Below, in pieces: positions 26,466 to 34,368 of a DNA stretch of 64,000 bases. The stretch spans positions 1-64,000 of the forward strand of contig NZ_CAJYMD010000051.1 of NCBI RefSeq assembly GCF_913776015.1. The letters are read 5' to 3'. The notes under the pieces are model-generated. The model was not told the origin of the DNA and did no database searches. It saw nothing but the letters and a program-made list of their open reading frames with translations. The stretch comes from an uncultured Oxalicibacterium sp. Lineage in GTDB: Bacteria; Pseudomonadota; Gammaproteobacteria; Burkholderiales; Burkholderiaceae_D. Position numbers and translations under genes: made by a program. Positions within the stretch are counted from its first letter, which is position 1, and every line of letters starts with the position of its first letter.

Positions 26466-28444
26466 CTTGAAGCCACCTTCCCGCTCATTCGATCAAATTT
26501 CATCGAGCCAAGATCGGCTACGACATCATCTACATCATTGGCGGCAGTAGGGATTTCTTTAATAGGCGTTGGTAGTGATGGTTCATCTTGCGTCAGATAG
26601 TTAACTCCCTTACCTTGTCCGATACCCTTGATCTTTGCGGCGCGTTGTTTTTTACGAATCTTGTTGCTATTTTCTAGTGCCTTAACCTCTCGCACCAGTT
26701 CCGCCCTTGCTCTTGCAACATTAAGAGCGACATCAGGGTCTTGCCCTTTCTCAACCATGATTTGTCTCAAACGCTTGTGCTGGTACAGAGTTATGCCCCG
26801 TGTGTTCTCTTGATTGAGTGCGGGCACGACGATGTGCTCTTTGGTTTCCGGATCAACTACATAGACATATGAAATGTCCTCGTCCAGAAAGCAAACCTCT
26901 ACATCGATGGTTGCACCTAAGCGCTCTCGCAATGCTTTTAACTCATGGTTGTTATATCGAATACTGTGTAGGCTTACACCAGCGTGACTCAAACTCCGAT
27001 TAAGTCTTTTACAGATAGCAATGTCCAGTCTGCTCGGGTCTGAAACAAGCTGAGGGGGATGTTTCATAGCCAGCTCATTCCACTTCTGAATTGGTGACAT
27101 GCCAATTCCTCTATGTCGTTTTTGCATGTAGACATCGATGATCCATTTATGTAGTAGGCGATCAAGCACATCCAGAGGAATAATGGCGTGCTTGAGTGGG
27201 TCATAATCTTCGCGCTCAAGCCACGAAGCAAAACTATGTCCCGGCATGAGTCTTGAGAAGTCGTAGTTCAAAGTCTTTTGGTATCGCTCAAGGGAACCCT
27301 TGTAGTAAGGCTCCCTTGGTGGGCAGTAGCCCACGGTAGTGCCAATTTCCAATGCAGCACGTTCTAGTGCTTCGCCATGAAACTCCAAACCATTGTCCGC
27401 TAGGAGATACGTGATCAAGCCATAGCAGGGCCAGCTATTTCGAATATCAGGGAAGCGTTCCTTGACATAGGTCTTGGGCATGATGGCGTGCTTAAGACAA
27501 GCAAGTACAGCTTCCGCACAAGGCCCTTGAAACCCAAGAAACATACCGACGGGAACTTTCGATGCCTTGCAAAGCATCGTTGTCAGTGTGGGGCGACCAT
27601 ATATTTCGCCTGTTATCGGATTCACGGCAAAAACATCCATTAACGTATGGTCGACTTCGACGAGCTCCATGACGTTATTTACGGTCGGTGACTTTCCGGC
27701 ATATCGGAAGCGAATATCCGCCAGACGCTTACCGTATCTCGCCTTTTCAACTTCATACGCATCGATGCTTCCGATAGCACGCGAGACGGTGGCGTAAGAG
27801 GGTGCCGTAAGTTGACCAATGTTCTTGAGATTGTGATCATCTATGCGCGTTACGAGCTCGTCGTGGACGGCTTGTATCGCGTATCGATCCTGTGTCATGT
27901 AGATCGTATCTATACAATCCCACATGATCTCTTTCACTACATCTTTCAGTTTGGATTTCCCACTACCTTTCCGATCGTGCCTGTCAATCAGCACGCGATA
28001 GTCACCACCCGACTTACTTACTGCTTTCGTCCAACGCCACACGGAAACATGAGAGGGTGGATGGGCGTCACCCAGCTCTGCTGCAACAATGTCAATTAGT
28101 GGATTTAAGTAATCCGGGCTTGAATTGAAAGGCCCAAATGCTTTGATTTTCTCTACGTAATTTTTCCTACGTATCGCTTCTTTTTGTATGCCTTCACTGA
28201 AAGTCGACAATGCTCGATTTACGTAGAGCGATCCCTGTTTTTTAGCTTCGTCACTGGGCATCAGTGGTTTGAGTTTTCCTTTTGAATAAAGGTCAAGCAG
28301 CTCCTCTTTGCTACTAAACTTCAGTGATCCATCCTGATGGCATTCGAGCTGCACGCGACCATCTTCTAAGATTCTGCGCACGTCAAAGTGTTCGTCATCG
28401 ATCGAGATGCTTAAGTCAACCTTAATTACGAATGTCGGTGCCAT
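26462..28444 (-). CDS. tnsB: TnsB/TniA-like DDE transposase
   Basis: 660 residues from the ATG at 28444, chosen because AAGGAG precedes it by 5 bases; it overlaps tnsA by 23 bp. N-terminal HTH-rich DNA-binding domains (about 60-245) bind transposon ends. The retroviral-integrase-like core has D265 (VEVDHTLMD), D350 (LLADNGLEFH) and E386 (YYKGSLERYQK). A Mu-transposase-type beta-barrel and a charged C-terminal tail that should contact TnsC follow. It catalyses 3'-end cleavage and strand transfer. All catalytic residues are present, so the enzyme may be active. Confidence 0.93.
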   Translation of the reverse strand: MAPTFVIKVDLSISIDDEHFDVRRILEDGRVQLECHQDGSLKFSSKEELLDLYSKGKLKPLMPSDEAKKQGSLYVNRALSTFSEGIQKEAIRRKNYVEKIKAFGPFNSSPDYLNPLIDIVAAELGDAHPPSHVSVWRWTKAVSKSGGDYRVLIDRHDRKGSGKSKLKDVVKEIMWDCIDTIYMTQDRYAIQAVHDELVTRIDDHNLKNIGQLTAPSYATVSRAIGSIDAYEVEKARYGKRLADIRFRYAGKSPTVNNVMELVEVDHTLMDVFAVNPITGEIYGRPTLTTMLCKASKVPVGMFLGFQGPCAEAVLACLKHAIMPKTYVKERFPDIRNSWPCYGLITYLLADNGLEFHGEALERAALEIGTTVGYCPPREPYYKGSLERYQKTLNYDFSRLMPGHSFASWLEREDYDPLKHAIIPLDVLDRLLHKWIIDVYMQKRHRGIGMSPIQKWNELAMKHPPQLVSDPSRLDIAICKRLNRSLSHAGVSLHSIRYNNHELKALRERLGATIDVEVCFLDEDISYVYVVDPETKEHIVVPALNQENTRGITLYQHKRLRQIMVEKGQDPDVALNVARARAELVREVKALENSNKIRKKQRAAKIKGIGQGKGVNYLTQDEPSLPTPIKEIPTAANDVDDVVADLGSMKFDRMSGKVASR

Positions 28445-29111
28445 TTGTGCTCCTTGGAACGTTGATCTGAAAGATGGTTTGGTCGGTGATACAGCTACGC
28501 AGATCGGTCGAGAAAATTCCATCGGCCACTAGGGCCCACACGCGATCTATTCCACCCAAATGCACCTGTGCTTGGGCGAATGTGATGACGGCAAGTTGTT
28601 CAAAATGATGTTTGACTGTGAACCAACTGGTGGGCCGCAGCGCACTACTTCGATAACGCTCGACCATTCGAAGGTTGTCCAACAACGGTTTTGTACGAAT
28701 TTGGTTTTCGGTCAGGATTTCGAAGTAGCTACCCTCGCCATTGAACTTCGATTCGATGTGTGAAAAGCGAGCTTTCTGGTCCGGACGTCTTGCTATCTCA
28801 TCGGGCTTTACTTCAATGTATCCATGTCGTCCGTCTGTATGCCAGACCTCAAAGTCAGGGAAGTAGGTCTTGACTGCCCCTTGCATGGCGTACGTTATTT
28901 TTCGTGGTTGTTCTTGATACGCAGTGATGTCGGGCGAGTATTCCAACAATAGAATTGCGTCTCGCTCTAACTGGCTCTCCCATTGGATCATTCGACCCAT
29001 TTTTTTCGATGGGTATTTGCCTCGGATACTTTTGAAGGAACGTCCGACCGGGTTCCGTACACGGCCGTGTTTATTCGCATCGCCATTCCGGCGACGTGTT
29101 GGTAGTTTCAT
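28422..29111 (-). CDS. tnsA: TnsA-like transposon endonuclease
   Basis: 229 residues, shorter than Tn7 TnsA (273). The restriction-enzyme-like core shows E49 (QWESQLERD), D86 (YFPDFEV) and E100-V-K102 (GYIEVKP), matching the catalytic Glu/Asp/Lys order of TnsA. It cuts the 5' strands at the transposon ends so that the element moves by cut-and-paste. GGGAGAA lies 5 bases before the start. It is the first gene of the operon, preceded by two operator-like palindromes. Confidence 0.92.
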   Translation of the reverse strand: MKLPTRRRNGDANKHGRVRNPVGRSFKSIRGKYPSKKMGRMIQWESQLERDAILLLEYSPDITAYQEQPRKITYAMQGAVKTYFPDFEVWHTDGRHGYIEVKPDEIARRPDQKARFSHIESKFNGEGSYFEILTENQIRTKPLLDNLRMVERYRSSALRPTSWFTVKHHFEQLAVITFAQAQVHLGGIDRVWALVADGIFSTDLRSCITDQTIFQINVPRSTNGTDIRN

Positions 29112-29145
29112 GGTTCTCCCTTTTTAGGCGCGAGCGCGCCTTTGG

Positions 29146-29163
29146 TTCACCAAATCTGGTGAA
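29146..29163. promoter_or_regulatory. Operator-like palindrome 1 upstream of tnsA
   Basis: TTCACC-AAATCT-GGTGAA has perfect 6-bp arms. A similar 18-mer lies 52 bp away (29198-29215), about five helical turns. A likely site for a dimeric HTH repressor such as the adjacent XRE protein. TnsB-binding function is an alternative. Confidence 0.55.
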
Positions 29164-29197
29164 GCCGAGGAACAATTGGCAAAGCAATCCCTCTGGC

Positions 29198-29215
29198 TTC
29201 TCCAAATTTGGAAAA
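29198..29215. promoter_or_regulatory. Operator-like palindrome 2 upstream of tnsA
   Basis: TTCTCCAAATTTGGAAAA contains the perfect palindrome TCCAAATTTGGA (29201-29212) and shares the TTC[A/T]CCAAAT[C/T]TGG pattern with the site at 29146-29163. Confidence 0.55.
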
Positions 29216-29348
29216 CCATGTGTGGTTAAAATGAAAGGAATAGATGGAAGGCTTGACTACTTACGGTAGGGAGGCAGAAACTACAGTTTCTGACGCTGGG
29301 GTCCGCCCCAAATCGAAAGCGCTGCGAGCCTTCATGGTCGTGGCGCTT

Positions 29349-29789
29349 TTACATTTTGACCTCCTCTAGCGACGAGGTTGCTCCTGCTGCAGGCAGGTGG
29401 TCGTTTCTCTGCATTCTCTTCAGACCTTCCAACATCGTCTTCAGGAACGCGAGCTGTTGCTCGTTAGCGCCGTCCAGATAGCCAACAAGGTGATCGACGA
29501 CCTCGTAGCCTGTCAAAGGTAGGTTGCGTGGCAGCGTAATACTGCGTCGTGATTTTCTAGCCTCTGCGAAGAGCACTTCCTTTTCTTCGCCATTCAATTC
29601 CAGCCCCTTCGCCAGCCGTTCAAGGAAATCTACTTTGCTTGGCGTTTTCCCGCCCGTCTCAATCGTACTCAGATAGGTAGCGTGCACGCCAATGCGCTGC
29701 GCAAGCTCTACCTGCTGCATCGCAAGTTCAGCACGGCGGTCAAGAATGAATCTCCCGAGAGGAGTCAATGTGGATTTCTGCGGAGTCAT
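29349..29789 (-). CDS. XRE-family HTH regulator
   Basis: 146 residues. The helix-turn-helix lies at about 22-60 (MQQVELAQRIGVHATYLSTIETGGKTPS), with a 70-residue C-terminal helical part. It is read in the same direction as tnsA and 238 bp upstream. Between them lie two similar palindromes and an inverted repeat CAGAAACT-AC-AGTTTCTG (29275-29292). It probably represses the transposition operon or the cargo genes; comparable regulators occur in other Tn7-like and CRISPR-associated elements. Target assignment is inference. Confidence 0.85.
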   Translation of the reverse strand: MTPQKSTLTPLGRFILDRRAELAMQQVELAQRIGVHATYLSTIETGGKTPSKVDFLERLAKGLELNGEEKEVLFAEARKSRRSITLPRNLPLTGYEVVDHLVGYLDGANEQQLAFLKTMLEGLKRMQRNDHLPAAGATSSLEEVKM

Positions 29790-30070
29790 AGAACATCATT
29801 ATCGACGCGCTTTTTCCACTAGTCGATTAGTTCTTATGTACTCTCTCGATCGCCAAGACACGATAAATGTGGAGATCACGCAGTCGTCGTTTGTTCTCGA
29901 AATTTATTTGGGCTGCGCGCGCAAGAGGATTGCAAAAACAAGGTATCAAACATGATTTTTTTGATTTGTTTTTCTCTGGCTTGATTAGAAAATCAATATT
30001 CTTTTCTCGTGTTTTTGCACGTTGCAAATTTACGTCAGCCTTCAGGCTTGAAGCAGATATTTGAGGTCAA
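29790..30070. other. AT-rich intergenic stretch
   Basis: No gene recognised in about 280 bases. An imperfect inverted repeat brackets the XRE start region (CATAGAAC near 29788 and GTTCTTATG near 29830, each followed inward by ATCGAC/GTCGAT), which may be an autoregulatory site. Confidence 0.35.
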
Positions 30071-30757
30071 TTACTGTGTGAGATATTTATATCTCTGGCG
30101 ACCTGCTGTCGCTATTTCTTCCCGCGTTGTATGCGCGGGTGGGATGAGTGCGACTTTTGGACCCCAGTATTCTCTTAGTAGTTTTAGATACTCCATTGCT
30201 CCGTCGATCGCAGACAGCATAAAAGAGCCAAAATGCTCCCACTCTGGCGGATACAAGAGATCAGGGACAGTATCAAATACTTTGTGTTGCCCATCCTCTT
30301 CTACATAGGTATTAATTGCGGTCTCTAATAGCCATAGATTTATTAGAACCATCATCTGTCTGTCTCTGCTGCTTGGCAGTATCTTACTCACTAGCGGGGA
30401 TCGTTCTAAGGCTTGAGCTAGAAGCTCAGGATGCATATGCCCTACAAATTTGTTTCGCAAGTATTTCGCGAGATCAAAGTGTTTCCGAAGTGGTTTGTAT
30501 ATCGTTGAAGGTAGGTGGTATTCACGATAGGTGAATCGAGCAGTCGCCTCGAAGTCCCGCACATTCGCCAGCGTCACCAGCACTGATTTTAGTTGTAGAA
30601 CGTCAGCCTCATTTATGGGTCCTGTTTTAAACAACTTCTTATCAATGGCTCGTAGGTCTCCTGTGTATATCTCCGCTTGCAGCAGCATTGCCATGCTCAT
30701 GCCATTTCCTGTCGTATTTTCTACGCGCCCCTGTTGCTTCGGTTTATCGTCCTTCAT
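30071..30757 (-). CDS. HEPN-like protein of unknown function
   Basis: 228 residues, not matched to a named family. The sequence is almost wholly helical and contains R101-x5-H107 in KYLRNKFVGHMHPEL, the Rx4-6H pattern of HEPN ribonucleases, flanked by helices as in that fold. HEPN proteins are frequent toxins in defence and toxin-antitoxin systems. It is divergent from the DUF43-like gene, sharing a 120-bp promoter region with a palindrome at 30797-30814. The HEPN call rests on one motif and predicted helicity, so it is tentative. Confidence 0.55.
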   Translation of the reverse strand: MKDDKPKQQGRVENTTGNGMSMAMLLQAEIYTGDLRAIDKKLFKTGPINEADVLQLKSVLVTLANVRDFEATARFTYREYHLPSTIYKPLRKHFDLAKYLRNKFVGHMHPELLAQALERSPLVSKILPSSRDRQMMVLINLWLLETAINTYVEEDGQHKVFDTVPDLLYPPEWEHFGSFMLSAIDGAMEYLKLLREYWGPKVALIPPAHTTREEIATAGRQRYKYLTQ

Positions 30758-30796
30758 ATTGGGTCTCCCGTCGTACCATTCGCCCTTGTCCGCACC

Positions 30797-30814
30797 ATCC
30801 CATAAATATGGGAT
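30797..30814. promoter_or_regulatory. Palindrome in the divergent promoter region
   Basis: ATCCCAT and ATGGGAT are perfect 7-bp arms around AAAT, midway between two divergent genes. A repressor site is the natural reading; the binding protein is unknown. Confidence 0.5.
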
Positions 30815-30879
30815 AGGAATATTTATTGCCTCATCGCACTCTTGCTTGATTTTAATAAGAACTTAACAGGGTGGGATTT

Positions 30880-31725
30880 ATGGCTGAACGAAAGGACATT
30901 GATCTGCGCGCAGCGATCAATGCGATTTCGGACGTGGTGCAGAATCGACCACGCCCGTTGCGCGAGATGGATCAGATTTACATGAAGACCGGCGACATGG
31001 TTCTTCAGAGCGAGATGGTTGCTAAGTGGGCTGATAAAAAACGTCTTGCTTTCATTGGTGATGGTGACGCGATTAGTATCTGCGTGGCCTATTTACAGCA
31101 TCGTGGCATTCTTGATTACGGTCCTTCCGAGATTAAAGTTTTTGATTTCGACGAACGCATCTGCCGCGCTATCGAACGTTTCGCCGATAAGGAACGTATG
31201 GAGACGTTGTCATCGCAGCTTTACAACTGCCTTGATGCTTTCCCCGCCTTGGGAGAGTTTGACTGCTTTTATACCAATCCACCTTGGGGCGCGAGCAACG
31301 ACGGCGCAAGTGTCCATGTCTTCGTAGAGCGTGGCATGGAGGCGGTTGGCAATAGCGGGGAGGGCATGATCGTTATCGCTGATGACCACGAACTGGAGTG
31401 GCCACAACAGGTTTTAGCGTCGACTCAACGCTTTGCGTTGGAGCGAGGATTCTTCATCCAGAAGATGGCATCGAAGATGCATCTTTATCATCTGGATGAT
31501 GCGCCAGACTTGCGCTCTTGCAACCTCATGCTGAAGTCGCTTCCCGGTCTCGATGCGCCATCTAGCTCACATCCGATTACTGATCCCGATAGATTGGAGC
31601 ATTTCTATGGGAAGGATAAGCACATTCGCATTCGGTATGTGCGGGAAAAAAAGCGTGTCGACTATGGTCAAGCACACGATGACGAGTATCACTACGAAGT
31701 GTTTGAAGGGGAATCAAATGTCTGA
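30880..31725 (+). CDS. DUF43 / bis-aminopropyl spermidine synthase-like enzyme
   Basis: 281 residues from ATG 30880, chosen because GGGTGGG sits 4 bases upstream. The Rossmann core resembles the archaeal/thermophile BpsA (DUF43) family: LAFIGDGDAISICVAYL, then IKVFDFDERICRAIERF, then the catalytic-loop FYTNPPWGASNDG and the VERGMEA helix. The N-terminal winged helix of BpsA is missing. BpsA transfers aminopropyl groups from decarboxylated SAM to polyamines, and the NPPW box also resembles amino-methyltransferases. In a phage-defence island an aminopropyl- or methyl-transferase acting on nucleic acid or nucleotide is conceivable. It overlaps the next gene by 8 bp. Confidence 0.7.
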   Translation: MAERKDIDLRAAINAISDVVQNRPRPLREMDQIYMKTGDMVLQSEMVAKWADKKRLAFIGDGDAISICVAYLQHRGILDYGPSEIKVFDFDERICRAIERFADKERMETLSSQLYNCLDAFPALGEFDCFYTNPPWGASNDGASVHVFVERGMEAVGNSGEGMIVIADDHELEWPQQVLASTQRFALERGFFIQKMASKMHLYHLDDAPDLRSCNLMLKSLPGLDAPSSSHPITDPDRLEHFYGKDKHIRIRYVREKKRVDYGQAHDDEYHYEVFEGESNV

Positions 31726-32296
31726 AATTCTGGTACCGAACCAAGGAATTCTGTTTATGAAGGTTGGTGTGCATGCAAAGGAGTCTCTCGAAGACATCAT
31801 TGCGCGTAAGACGCAAGAAATCGAAGAGGCTGGATTTGCACTATGGGGATATGGTGGCAGTACTTGCCATCCTTCAACGATGGTCCAGCCCTTTGCCAAG
31901 GAACATGCTGCGCTAGGTAAGCCAGTTGTACTGTGCATGCAGGAAATGGATTCCAAACACTTTGCCGATCCGGTCCGCGCTGAGGAATTCTCCGTTGATA
32001 AAGTGCACTGGCATCCGATCCATCCAAGTATTCATGTGCTTGGTTCACGCTATGCGCTGGCAATTAAAGGCTTACGCCATGAAGAATTTGATCTGCCTTT
32101 AGACAAGACACACGTCGCTCTGGGCAAAAGCCTTGGTCGTGCTGGCAACAAATATATTGCAGGACGCGTCGATAAGGCTTGTCTTAATTTGGGAGATACG
32201 ATCAACGTTCCTGCTGGCCCGGATGATCCTATCGTCAAAATCAATTTGGTTGCGGAGTTGTGTGATCCGTACGCTGTCTTCCTACGCAATACTTAG
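31718..32296 (+). CDS. Uncharacterised partner protein of the DUF43-like enzyme
   Basis: 192 residues, no named family recognised. The N-terminus ILFMKVGVHAKESLEDII followed by ARK and, about ten residues on, GFALWGYGG has clear pattern similarity to the protein at 34369-35121 (WTKMGAEAGQSLDAII, HRKELER, GTFVWGIGN). This suggests a shared small domain, possibly an EVE/ASCH-like ligand-binding barrel. Later motifs are CHPSTMVQPF and HPSIHVLGSRYALAIKG. It overlaps the DUF43-like gene by 8 bp and is thus co-translated. Its stop overlaps the convergent PIN-like gene by 4 bp. Function unknown. Confidence 0.7.
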   Translation: MSEILVPNQGILFMKVGVHAKESLEDIIARKTQEIEEAGFALWGYGGSTCHPSTMVQPFAKEHAALGKPVVLCMQEMDSKHFADPVRAEEFSVDKVHWHPIHPSIHVLGSRYALAIKGLRHEEFDLPLDKTHVALGKSLGRAGNKYIAGRVDKACLNLGDTINVPAGPDDPIVKINLVAELCDPYAVFLRNT

Positions 32297-32937
32297 TAGG
32301 CAAGAATATTGGGGGCTTTGGCACGCAGGTCCCCAATATAGCTTTGTAGTCCCTGTTGGCAGGAATCACTATCGGTATTCTGAGAACCGCATGAAAAGCA
32401 ATTACTAATTGCTTTATCGGCATTTGCCTCGCCGCATACAGCAGTTTTGAGTACGTCATATCCCAGCCGAGACAACAAGTATTCGATCACTTGTTCAAGA
32501 CATAGAAACTTGCCTTGCATGCCGTTTGCGATGTCATCGTCACTCATCGCGCCAAGTGCAACCATGGCACGCTTATCTCCGGACATCATGTAGGTGCATT
32601 GCCTCTTCAACAAGACAGCACAGAGCAAGCTCTCCCCACCATCCAGTTCCAGCGCCAGTTTCTGCGCGCGGAACTCAAGCTCAGCAGCAAGTGAGATTTC
32701 TTCTTCACTCGGTTCTAATGCACTGATCCGTTTCAATGCATCAGCGAATTCGGCCAGCGCGATTTCTGCTCCCCGTGTCGGTGGCTTCTTGGCGAGCTTT
32801 TTACCGACCATGAATTTAGCGGCACCCAACATGCTGCAGCTCTCTGACTTGTACGGCAAGTCCGCCAGTAAGTGATTGAGCAAGCCATAGATGCTGGTCT
32901 TGTAAAGCACATCGGTATCGATCAATGCATGTGTCAT
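32293..32937 (-). CDS. PIN-like domain protein paired with an ImmA/IrrE peptidase
   Basis: 214 residues. Acidic residues D7 and D9 (LIDTDVLYK), E102 (DGGESLLCAVL) and D121 (MSGDKRAM) occur in the order and contexts of a PIN ribonuclease active site. Its ATG overlaps the stop of the metallopeptidase gene (ATGA). A PIN nuclease plus a COG2856-type partner resembles a toxin-antitoxin or phage-responsive module. Confidence is limited by weak overall PIN similarity. Confidence 0.65.
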   Translation of the reverse strand: MTHALIDTDVLYKTSIYGLLNHLLADLPYKSESCSMLGAAKFMVGKKLAKKPPTRGAEIALAEFADALKRISALEPSEEEISLAAELEFRAQKLALELDGGESLLCAVLLKRQCTYMMSGDKRAMVALGAMSDDDIANGMQGKFLCLEQVIEYLLSRLGYDVLKTAVCGEANADKAISNCFSCGSQNTDSDSCQQGLQSYIGDLRAKAPNILAY

Positions 32938-33947
32938 GCTCCGATACCTCCCATCACCGCCTGCAGGAAACTTACGTTCTCATCTGATAGCTCGCTCCAG
33001 TTCAGTTGATTACTTGCGATTTGATTTGTCACACGCCACGCCGGAATATCCTGATCATAGATTTCTTGCATGGCAGCTTGCGCCACCGCCCACTCTTGCG
33101 TTGCATACGCATAGCAAAGGGCAATTGTTCCCGGCTCAATGGCATATTCGATAGATAGGCGCCGAGCTTCATGTGCCAGTTCTTTGGCGTTATGCCCCGG
33201 ACCTTCCTTTGCGATTTTAAAGTCTGCGTCGCCGGTCAACAGTTCTAGAGCAAAGCGATCTGCTTCTTCCTCTTCGTGATCAGCTTGCGCATCGTGGGCC
33301 GTGCCGGGTTCCTCCATGTCGATGAGCGCCGAATTTTCGGTAACGTGGCCAAGCATGATGTGGCCTATCTCGTGCGCAAGATGGAATGCTGACATTGCTG
33401 GATAGTTCGCATCTTTAGCCAGCAGGATTGCGTGACGATCGCCACTACGAATCGCCATGGCACACATACGCTTGGCTGCAAGCGGATAGACCTTAAGATG
33501 AATCACTGGAATACCAATGCCCCAGCATGTTGCCAACAAATCCGATAATCGGACAAATGGAACGCGTTCGTTTCGAAGGATGCTTGCTCTGATCTGCTTC
33601 GCACTAAGCTGGCCTATGCCAGCTAGCTCGGGTGTTCCGTTAACCAGCATTCTCCCTACCGATGTCCCGAATGCAGCGATTGCTGGCTGTTCGTTCTTTG
33701 CATCACCACGGAAGTTTTTGAATTTCGCAGAGTCATCCCAAAAGAAGCTTGGCTCTTGGTTGTCCAGTAACGACCGTGGGTCTAATCCGAGTTTTCTAGC
33801 GATGGAGAAGCGCAGCTCCGCTTGCGCAGATGGAGAAGCGTCAGCGGTTTCACTCCACCATTCTGGCCAAGCTGCATTAATTGCGGCATCGGTCAGTCCG
33901 GTGGACTTGACAAGTTGATTTCTAAAGTCTTTCGCTTTAGCGGCCAT
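32934..33947 (-). CDS. ImmA/IrrE family metallopeptidase
   Basis: 337 residues. The zinc-protease motif HEIGH is at 192-196 (AFHLAHEIGHIMLGH), with a downstream acidic helix EEEEADRFALELL as third-ligand candidate. The N-terminal 150 residues lack a clear XRE domain. ImmA/IrrE enzymes cleave repressors (phage, ICE or stress regulators) and so activate adjacent genes. It is the upstream member of a two-gene unit with the PIN-like protein and follows the small HTH gene by 36 bp, so that HTH protein is a candidate substrate. Confidence 0.88.
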   Translation of the reverse strand: MAAKAKDFRNQLVKSTGLTDAAINAAWPEWWSETADASPSAQAELRFSIARKLGLDPRSLLDNQEPSFFWDDSAKFKNFRGDAKNEQPAIAAFGTSVGRMLVNGTPELAGIGQLSAKQIRASILRNERVPFVRLSDLLATCWGIGIPVIHLKVYPLAAKRMCAMAIRSGDRHAILLAKDANYPAMSAFHLAHEIGHIMLGHVTENSALIDMEEPGTAHDAQADHEEEEADRFALELLTGDADFKIAKEGPGHNAKELAHEARRLSIEYAIEPGTIALCYAYATQEWAVAQAAMQEIYDQDIPAWRVTNQIASNQLNWSELSDENVSFLQAVMGGIGA

Positions 33948-33983
33948 AGTTGGGCCTCCCTTTTGTCACCGCATTCGATACGG

Positions 33984-34328
33984 CTATTTTCGTTCTGTTA
34001 CCCGAAATGGCTTTGTGCTTTTAATGAGTTCAGCAATCAGTTCCGCATGTGGGACTGATCCATCCCATACCGACGTCACCAAATTCTTTAAGTCTTCCAG
34101 AAGCTCCGGTTGCACTTTTTCAGTTTTTACTAATTCGATTCCGAAGAAACTGCAAACTTTCTCCGCATTCTTATTTCTGTTTTTTATGCCTTCCGTCAGG
34201 AAACGACGTGCAGCAAAATAATTAATCCCACATTGCTCAGCAAGCGCCTTGGGGGACTCTTTATAGCCCCCCAATTTTGCGTTCAGATCGGGCAGGATTA
34301 ACTGCCATGTTGTTTTCACTTTTTGCAT
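33984..34328 (-). CDS. Small helix-turn-helix protein
   Basis: 114 residues from ATG 34328. The segment ESPKALAEQCGINYFAARRFL (about 28-48) has HTH character; the rest is helical with a basic end. It is divergent from the gene at 34369 with only 40 bp between starts, where a near-consensus -10 box lies, so it may autoregulate this promoter. It precedes the ImmA/IrrE-PIN pair in the same direction and could be the repressor that the peptidase cleaves. No named family recognised. Confidence 0.65.
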   Translation of the reverse strand: MQKVKTTWQLILPDLNAKLGGYKESPKALAEQCGINYFAARRFLTEGIKNRNKNAEKVCSFFGIELVKTEKVQPELLEDLKNLVTSVWDGSVPHAELIAELIKSTKPFRVTERK

Positions 34329-34342
34329 ATTTGGCGTATAAT
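34313..34342 (+). promoter_or_regulatory. Plus-strand promoter of the 34369 gene
   Basis: A perfect -10 TATAAT (34337-34342) with TTTTCA (34313-34318) 18 bases upstream. The box sits within TTGG...CCAA half-sites (34331-34334 and 34345-34348), a possible operator. Confidence 0.6.
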
Positions 34343-34368
34343 AACCAAAAAACTGCAAAGAGCCAATC

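Noticed and set aside
29111-29349. Transposon right end at the palindromes upstream of tnsA
   Set aside because: No terminal TGT/ACA with paired repeats at a second end was found; operators are the simpler reading, though not proven.
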